Shown: piece by piece, positions 58,206 to 64,000 of the stretch | Layout of the letters: each line of letters begins with the position of its first letter | Position numbering within the stretch: the first letter of the stretch is position 1 | Origin: Siphonodentalium dalli | Lineage: Eukaryota > Mollusca > Scaphopoda > Gadilida > Siphonodentaliidae | Reading direction: 5' to 3' | Assembly (NCBI GenBank): GCA_032622095.1 | Contig: CP136065.1 | Location: 219,834,151 to 219,898,150 of the forward strand | Length of the DNA: 64,000 bases | The notes under the pieces: model-generated | Database searches by the model: none | The model's input: the letters and a program-made list of their open reading frames with translations, nothing else | What the model was told of the DNA's origin: nothing | Position numbers and translations under genes: made by a program

Positions 58206-58575
58206 GAATATATATCAAATTAATTGATGGGTAGTGGATTGGTTAACGCGTGACACACATCATCGTGTAAAACAATATGTTGATACGAGACGTAAACTCA
58301 AGCCACTCACTGAACAGTGACTATACAATAACTTAAACGAGAATACGGGTCTAGATATGCGTATAATATAACATTTATTTGATAAATTTGCTTGAAAACT
58401 ATACTAAAATTACTCGACAACGGCAATTTGTATTTTCACATTCCGGCTAATTTTCCATCCGTAACATTACTTTGTTCTCAACAGACTTTTAAACAAATGG
58501 AAAACTGGTTACCTTATTCTACGACTCAGAGACTATAGAAACCAACAACAACATTTGAGTACAGTATCCTTTTAA

Positions 58576-59040
58576 GTTGTCACTAATAATTAGCTACGAT
58601 GCTGGCGGGTTCTGCTGAATGGCTATGATGCCGGTGGGACAAACTGGTTCTGTTAAGAAAATGTACTGCTATCGCCCCCCCCCCATTTGCCCCACTAGCA
58701 CCATATGAATTCAACAGGACCCACCAGCGTCAAAGCATAATAAATGTTAAGAAACTCACTTTATGATATACTGTATATTTGTAACTTATGAGATGTATAT
58801 GTGCTATACTTATGTATGTTGAATGAAATTTTGCAACTGCCATATATCGGTGTATTGCAATAAAACTATTCTATTCTATTCTAGCAAATTATCAGGGCCA
58901 CTTAACATGCTAACCACCATGTTTTATTGAGTTGTGAAAATGTTGGCCTTCTATAGGGTGAACTCAGTAAACTGCCTAACCGACGGAGGGGATTTAGTGT
59001 AAAACGAAAGAGGAGTGTAGAATGTTAAAATAAACAAATC
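58576..59040. other. Unassigned interval downstream of the Ovo-like gene
   Basis: A short C run (58675-58684) and AT-rich sequence; no gene seen. Confidence 0.4.
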
Positions 59041-59052
59041 CTTAAAATTTGC

Positions 59053-59058
59053 TTTATT
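59053..59058 (-). promoter_or_regulatory. Polyadenylation signal of the Ovo-like gene
   Basis: AATAAA on the - strand (tttatt on +), 105 bp after the stop codon at 59163. A downstream cleavage site would give a short 3' UTR. The position is what a typical animal last exon shows. Confidence 0.6.
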
Positions 59059-59162
59059 ATTAAACAGTGCAGCTATATGCGTATATCATAATATTATAAT
59101 TGGTGGAACAGTCATGCACAGCTGTATAAAAACCATAATGTCTTCTCGGTCGTAAACATGGG

Positions 59163-59452
59163 TTATCTGATGCCTTGAGGTGACTCATCTGTGCTTGAGA
59201 TGAAGTTGAATTGTCGTTTGTCATAGAATTTGAGCAGAACGGGATTATGAGGGTGATAATGACGTAGATGCAGATAATGTTGAGATGGGTCATTGCTGGA
59301 ATGTCCACATTCCTCACACACATACAGCTTGCCCCGTCTTTGTTTATACGCGAACTGTTCCTCCTCGCCATGGACCTTCCGCCGATGTGACTCCAATGAG
59401 CATCGTTGAGTAAATGATTTAGGGCACTCCGTACATTTATAGGGCCGGACAC
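59163..59452 (-). CDS. ovo: Ovo-like zinc-finger transcription factor, last coding exon
   Basis: The acceptor gcatctcttttcag precedes 59452; the exon starts in phase with the g left by the previous exon (Gly codon split) and ends at taa 59165-59163. It encodes the second half of the DNA-binding domain: the linker TGVRPY, finger 3 (YKCTECPKSFTQRCSLESHR and then RKVH; zinc ligands C283, C286, H299, H304 of the visible chain), the conserved FAYKQRRGKLYVCEEC region and finger 4 (C322, C325, H338 and H341 or H343), then a short tail of 29 residues ending ESPQGIR. The FTQRCSLESH and AYKQRR.KLYVCE strings are diagnostic of the Ovo/OVOL family, nuclear repressors or activators of epidermal and germ-line genes in animals (known). 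Its role in this species is inferred. Confidence 0.93.
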
Positions 59453-59579
59453 CTGAAAAGAGATGCCACACATGCTGCATCAAAATAACAAACAAAACAA
59501 AACAAGCTTGTGTTTCATACACATATAGGGGATATACACAAGCAAGACTCATTCGTTCTTTTCTAATGATATGACATTA

Positions 59580-59635
59580 ACGTAACCTCACATCGTAACG
59601 TAACCTCATATCGTAACGTAACCTCATATCGCATT
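59580..59635 (+). repeat. 22-bp tandem repeat in an Ovo intron
   Basis: Three units of cgtaacctcatatcgtaa plus cgta, 130 bp upstream of the last exon in gene orientation. Confidence 0.8.
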
Positions 59636-59995
59636 TTTCTGGGCAATCGGTCGTCAGCTGATAACACAATCATCATCTTCTATACCTGCACGCCGTGACA
59701 GTGTGATTATAGAATGCAGTAGTTTTTTTTCTTTTCATTTAACTGTATATAACGTCGATGAAACTATACCACAAATCAGAATACCGATGGCGAGAAATAA
59801 TGGACGCAGTGCATGCGTGTTCAACAGAGGTTCTTGCGCAAAATCCAAAACGAAAAGTGTGTAGACCTATTTACGCCATTGACCAACCATCATGAAATAT
59901 GACTAACAGCAACATCGACTCGGCAATACAAACCGTTAATCTCAATACTAATCTAACACCCGAGGTTAGCAAATTATGATTCTATCAAACAAACA

Positions 59996-60075
59996 ATGGT
60001 CGCGACAATGTATATTCTCTTATATATACGAGGCTCCATATCTGAGACTCGCATATTTAAGAGAATGCATTGGTA
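59996..60075. repeat. Diverged ATGCATTCTC hairpin in an Ovo intron
   Basis: Limbs caatgtatattctcttatat and tttaagagaatgcattg enclose ggctccatatctgagac. Flank ggttttccgaaaatttaagg resembles the flank of the 813-949 copy (gggttttcaaaaaatttcagg). Confidence 0.65.
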
Positions 60076-60749
60076 CAGGGTTTTCCGAAAATTTAAGGAA
60101 GCTCCAGTCATGGACAGGTTAAACGACGCTAACCATCAATAAACCAAACCCGAACAGTGCGGTCGACTGTTCATAACTGGAGCTTCGGTTCTTAGCGCTA
60201 GGACTTGTCGTCACTGCCACACATTGAGGTGAGTTCGCAACCCACCGCTGGTCTAATTTGAGTTTCACACAACAGTGGCTTGGCCGAATTTGTCGACGTC
60301 GGATTGTATACGGTGTTCAAATTTCGCGCCAAGTTGTAAGCAAGGTCGCTCATACCGTGTTTGCTTCGCACCACCCATTCATACCTGATTATGAGCAATG
60401 AAATATCTTGTTAGCATGTTAGCCACATTGTGACTGTACCCCCTGTCCCCGGGGAGCAGTAGATGGTTAGTGAGTGTTCAAGCTCATGGGGTAATAATTG
60501 TCCCAAGCATTGAAACAGGGTACCCGTAGAATGCTTGTAATACATGGATCGGTTATTGTAACTTAGGTCATGATTTCGTTAAATGGAGTGGGCTCATAAA
60601 CAAAATATATCACTAATGCCTTACTGAATTTGCTTCACTCAGAGACGAGTCCATCTTGGACCGATATCGGAACTACAATCGGTTCAATGAGAGATTGTTG
60701 AAGCACTTGTGGCCTGTAAGAAACAAGGCTCTACACAAAAGACACTCAC

Positions 60750-60932
60750 CGGTATGAGTCCTTGTGTGTCGTTTGAGGTCGAATGTGTCATTGAAGCCTT
60801 TGCCGCAGAAGGTACAGAGATATTTCTTGACCCCGTTATGAGCCTTCAGGTGTCGCATCAGAAGTCTGTATACGTGGAAGGTTTTGTGACACACGTTACA
60901 AACGAAGCCGGCATTTGGTGTCAGTGGGGTAC
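60750..60932 (-). CDS. ovo: Ovo-like transcription factor, exon with fingers 1 and 2
   Basis: The exon lies between the acceptor ttattccaccatcag and the donor accg|gtgagt and has a split Gly codon at both junctions. It reads TPLTPNAGFVCNVCHKTFHV and continues YRLLMRHLKAH. Finger 1 has C227, C230, H243, H247 and finger 2 (CTFCGKGFNDTFDLKRHTRT, then H) has C255, C258, H271, H275 of the visible chain. GKGFNDTFDLKRH is the most conserved block of the Ovo family and identifies it with confidence. No stop or frameshift. The intron to the next exon (59453-60749) is 1297 bp and carries a diverged hairpin. Confidence 0.94.
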
Positions 60933-61062
60933 CTGATGGTGGAATAATTCAGTATTTATTGGAAAACAGAATTAAAATTAAATGGCTTGTCACTCCACGA
61001 AAATGTAGATACGTATACATTACTTGGAAGCACAAATGTCCGCCTGAAGTATCAACCATTAA

Positions 61063-61517
61063 AGATGCATAATCCGAACTAAAGCTGACAAATTACTATT
61101 TATTTGGCTTCGGGTGTAAAAAGTATTTGATTCGAGTCGAGAAACCCACCCATCAAAGCTCAGAGTGATCAGATATCGATTTTTGAAATCTATTATATTT
61201 CTACACCGGTACTTTTTGGCGGTCTGGCAAAAAAAATAAGTCGAAGAGAAGACGGTCTCGGACAAAATTGCGGATGAAGATGGATAACTTTAAAATCAAG
61301 TGGCTTTGTGTGTTAGATATTTGACAATCCGGCCAAATTTCGTTGAACAAAATGTTGATAAATAACACGTTTTGGACATTTTTATACTATAGTTGACTGT
61401 GGTTAGCATTATTTTTGGGCAATTAATCGATTATAATAACCGAAGCGGAATTTCAAGAAATGTTGTTGTTGTTGGAATCTGATGATATGGGGACCATCGA
61501 ATCTGATTGAGTACCTT
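61063..61517 (-). mobile_element. TTAA element, AGGTACTCAATCC family (copy 4)
   Basis: It starts agatgcataatccgaacta after TTAA 61059-61062 and ends tctgattgagtacctt before TTAA 61518-61521 (455 bp). Blocks tttggcttcgggtgtaaaaa, gatcagatatcgatttttga and tgttgttgttggaatctgat match the 42.2-kb copy. Confidence 0.8.
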
Positions 61518-61833
61518 TTAACACTATATTATCTTCAATAATAACGTTAAGGCAAGCATTTTCTGATGTCGATATATATCAATTCATGGCAATATATTCT
61601 AAAAGGACCAATAGCAAGTTAAGTTTGCACTTTCCGCACGAGAGTGAACCAAAAGCATGTGCACAGACATGTACATGTAATATTTGTACACACATTCTTG
61701 CTGGTAAACTGTATATTACTTCTACTCTGGGTGGATACATGCTGTCATGGAGAAAATTAGTTGAATAATTTATGCAGCTGGTTTAGAAATGTTCCTTGTT
61801 TTCAAAGGGATGGGCCTGCAGAAAATATCTTAA

Positions 61834-62225
61834 CCCTTTACCCAACAGAACGGCCCTGTGCCAATGCATTCTCTTATATATGCGAGTCGACCATAGGTCG
61901 CCTCGCATATATAAGAGAATGCATTGGCTTAACACATTAAAAATTATAAAATTGTTGAAGAATGTAAGAAAAAATGGTAAAAAGTGTTAAAAAAAGATTT
62001 TTTTTAGGCCAATGCATTCTCTTATATATGCGAGGCGACCTATGGTCGACTCGCATATATAAGAGAATGCATTGGCACAGGGCATAACTGTAACTATCAC
62101 AATGTGGTCAAGGAGCCGGTTCCAATGATATCCATATTTGTATGGTTCTATTGAGACAGACCGAAGATATTTTAGGCCGTTGAATCTTTATTTGGCCGGT
62201 TTTGGCCGGTTTGTTGGGTAAAGGG
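61834..62225 (-). mobile_element. piggyBac-like TTAA MITE with two 69-bp hairpins (copy 3, reverse)
   Basis: 392 bp, TTAA at 61830-61833 and 62226-62229, reverse orientation relative to 3896-4287 and nearly identical to it. Hairpins are at 61860-61928 and 62008-62076. It lies within an intron of the Ovo-like gene. Confidence 0.9.
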
Positions 62226-62273
62226 TTAACACAACAGCGTTCGACGAATATGTCTCTCAATTGTGATGCTTAC

Positions 62274-62382
62274 CTGGCGACAGAGACTCTGACCCAGACA
62301 GGTACTGCTGGTTGGTCAACAGGGGATTCTTTATTCCAAACCCACCATTGACGATCTCAATCTTTGTTGGTATGTCAGGACT
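62274..62382 (-). CDS. ovo: Ovo-like transcription factor, internal exon
   Basis: This 109-bp exon follows the acceptor tttcattattcag and ends at the donor ccag|gtaagc, phase 0 to phase 1, which matches the neighbours on both sides. It reads SPDIPTKIEIVNGGFGIKNP and continues LLTNQQYLSGSESLSP, an acidic/Ser-rich linker before the fingers. No domain is recognised here. Assignment to this gene rests on strand, phase and position and is therefore less certain than the finger exons. Confidence 0.78.
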
Positions 62383-62802
62383 CTGAATAATGAAAATAAG
62401 TATGATGCTGAAACTAATGCGCAATCGGTCAGAAATATCGCTTCTGCGCCGGTGCACTCGTTGTTCGATGTTCGATGTTGTGTGAACTAATCGAACCGAC
62501 ACCAAGCAGATCATTCCTGCAGCAGGTACTATAAAGATATTTCAAAATTTATGCTCCAATCGACGAAATCGTCCTTCGTCGACATACACAAAACACCCAA
62601 GTTGTACACGTATAGTTGTGCATACTGCTAGAAACAACTCCAATATGTTTGAACCTGCTTTAAGGAAAACACTTCATACAATAATGTAGCAAGGATAACT
62701 GCCTATATTTGTATGTCAGTGCTCGCTCGAATCTATATCTGACGAAAGGAACCCAAAATACAGTAAATATGGTGCAAACGAATATCTTAAGAATGTACTC
62801 AC

Positions 62803-63341
62803 CGGGAATTCAGACGACAATGGAGAGATTGGTGACATCTGGGGCGGAAACACGTGCACACGTCTCTGGTAACTTTGGCAACATGGTAGAGCGAGGTCGT
62901 TCGGTGGAAAGTGCAATCTTCGAATTGGCAGCCCAGGAGTAGGACACAGCACGGCTGTCAGTCGGTTAACTGGTTGTGAAAGCGACGGCTGTCCAGAGTA
63001 GGACGGATGAACCACTGGGTAGATTGGTTCTGGAATTCGAATGCACCGACACTGAGTAGTCCGACAACAAGGATGAACGTTTTTGTGTTCATGGTTCCTT
63101 AACCGTTCACTGGTTGTTATAGTTACGTGGGAATACAGACCCGGCTCGGAACTAAAAGCGATTGGTTTCGCTACGTTTGATTGCCTATCCGGCTCGGGAC
63201 TGTATTCGACTGGCGTCCGTAAGCGTTGAAAGTAACCGGAAGGTAGTTCGTTTTGAGGTGAAATTGGCTCTGGTCTGCTTTCGTTAACTTCATCGGCTTG
63301 TAACTCGTTATTGGACACAGGACTGGAGAGGTCACATACGT
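62803..63341 (-). CDS. ovo: Ovo-like transcription factor, large upstream exon
   Basis: The 539-bp exon follows the acceptor ttgtctactttcag (ends 63342) and stops at the donor ttcccg|gtgagt. It starts with two bases of a split codon and ends in phase 0, joining SSEFP to SPDIP of the next exon. It encodes 179 residues: an acidic start (SNNELQADEVNESRPEP), two SxEP-type repeats (EYSPEPDRQSN, AFSSEPGLYSH), a His/Cys patch (HEHKNVHPCCRTTQCRC) and a Pro-rich half (SYSGQPSLSQP, FPPQMSPISPL). Such low-complexity regions are usual in the regulatory N-terminal part of Ovo proteins. The initiator exon, expected to carry the short SNAG-like start, was not recognised in 63342-64000 and probably lies outside. 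With the other exons 372 residues are visible. Confidence 0.75.
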
Positions 63342-63344
63342 CTG

Positions 63345-63826
63345 AAAGTAGACAACGAATGAGCTGGTTAAATCTATATTATATGAATGAACCAGCTGCA
63401 GCAACTGCCAGCTATTTAGCGTTCTCAGGTAATTCCCCATATATTTAATAAACGCTGGAAATAAGTTTCATATTTTATTATTTGCCAGCTATACATATAC
63501 CTGAACATTCGATTAGGAAACGTTTGATTCATTTGATGTTTTCTGCGATGGTGAATCATCGTCTTAGTAGAATCAGCAAACAAGTTCAATGAACACTTTA
63601 AACGAAAACTGACACCAGCAGTACTAGTACTATGTTAATGGATTGACTGAAATACATGTTCAGATGGCACACGTGGTGTAGAAGGAATTTTCAGAGGTAA
63701 TATGTGCTATAGCAGTCGATGAATTTGGAATCTATTTAGACCCATGTCCTTCTTGACAACCAATGCTACATTTATATAATTCGCTGGCTTGCAAATGGCG
63801 CCAGATCTAGGATAGGCGAAGAGCAT
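63345..63826 (-). other. Upstream intron or 5' region of the Ovo-like gene, nothing recognised
   Basis: An ATG on the - strand near 63527 opens a short peptide before a gtatat donor-like site, but its phase does not fit the next exon, so I do not call it an exon. Confidence 0.4.
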
Positions 63827-63830
63827 TTAA

Positions 63831-64000
63831 CCCTTTACCCAACAAACCGGCCAAAACCGGCCAAATAAAGCTTCAACAGCCTAAAATATCTTCGGTCTGT
63901 CTCAATAGAACCATACAAATATGGATATCATTGGAACCGGCTCCTTGACCACATTGTGATAGTTACAGTTATGCCCTGTGCCAATGCATTCTCTTATATA
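63831..64000 (+). mobile_element. piggyBac-like TTAA MITE, cut by the window edge (copy 4)
   Basis: TTAA at 63827-63830 is followed by ccctttacccaacaaaccgg and the same unique block as 3896-4040. The first hairpin begins at 63980 and runs off the window. Confidence 0.9.

Larger units (their letters stand above)
57247..58571 (-). mobile_element. AGGGGTACTG-family TTAA element, interrupted (copy 2)
   Basis: Flanked by TTAA (57243-57246 and 58572-58575). 57247-57383 equals the complement of 23150-23283 and 58206-58571 equals the complement of the other half of 22701-23283. The element is split at the TTAA after aggttaataggttatc by a block beginning 57384. This gives the order: AGGGGTACTG insertion first, AGGCCC insertion second. 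Confidence 0.75.
60933..62273 (-). other. Ovo intron holding two TTAA elements
   Basis: A 1341-bp intron with GT-AG ends. It contains the AGGTACTC-family element 61063-61517 and the piggyBac-like element 61834-62225. The latter begins 44 bp inside the donor (62273), so two 69-bp hairpins would be transcribed close to the splice site. Confidence 0.75.

Noticed and set aside
63480-63527. Possible first exon of the Ovo-like gene starting at an ATG on the - strand near 63527
   Set aside because: The donor-like site leaves two bases, whereas the next exon needs one, and the peptide does not resemble the SNAG-like start of Ovo proteins.

Overview
The window is eukaryotic DNA: AT-rich, split coding regions with GT-AG introns, long gene-poor stretches and very dense short repeats. 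Both recognisable genes are animal genes. I infer a marine invertebrate, most likely a lophotrochozoan (mollusc, brachiopod or relative), because proteins with a mitochondria-eating-protein (MIEAP) type C-terminus and GTCCGTCC-type interspersed repeats are abundant there. The species cannot be fixed from the sequence.

Genes. (1) At the left edge, + strand, lie the last two coding exons (409-525 and 4577-4864) of a protein whose C-terminus resembles the MIEAP/SPATA18 C-terminal domain; the rest lies left of the window. (2) At the right edge, - strand, lie four phase-compatible exons (63341-62803, 62382-62274, 60932-60750, 59452-59163) of an Ovo/Shavenbaby (OVOL) family zinc-finger transcription factor: 372 visible residues with four C2H2 fingers, stop codon and polyadenylation signal; the N-terminal exon is outside or unrecognised. 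(3) A decayed C2H2 zinc-finger exon is at 32499-32961 (+), and a doubtful start-exon relic at 30369-30464 (+).

The rest is mostly non-autonomous DNA transposons and tandem repeats. Several elements can be bounded exactly by target-site duplications (TSDs): TTAA elements starting CCCTTTACCCAACA (piggyBac-like) at 3896, 17258, 61834 and 63831; several TTAA families starting AG (Kolobok-like by my inference) at 4993, 5527, 22701, 29136, 35398, 47443, 47928, 57247, 57384 and 61063; 8-bp-TSD hAT-like elements at 9316, 10988, 24338 and 27377; TA-TSD mariner-like elements at 3349 and 17133. Nested insertions give a relative chronology. No transposase gene was recognised.

Unusual architectures: a 69-bp near-perfect hairpin present as pairs inside unrelated element families, including in introns of both genes; a 3.2-kb insertion built as module-spacer-module-spacer-module; a 5.4-kb unit with roughly 670-bp inverted termini (36644-42068); a 638-bp array of GGTTCTT/AAGAACC palindromes; a 63-bp (21-codon) minisatellite of about 19 units; a 34-bp x 9 minisatellite; and a duplicated (GAT)n locus in which one copy carries a foldback element and the other preserves the empty site. 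Stretches in which nothing was recognised are listed as such.
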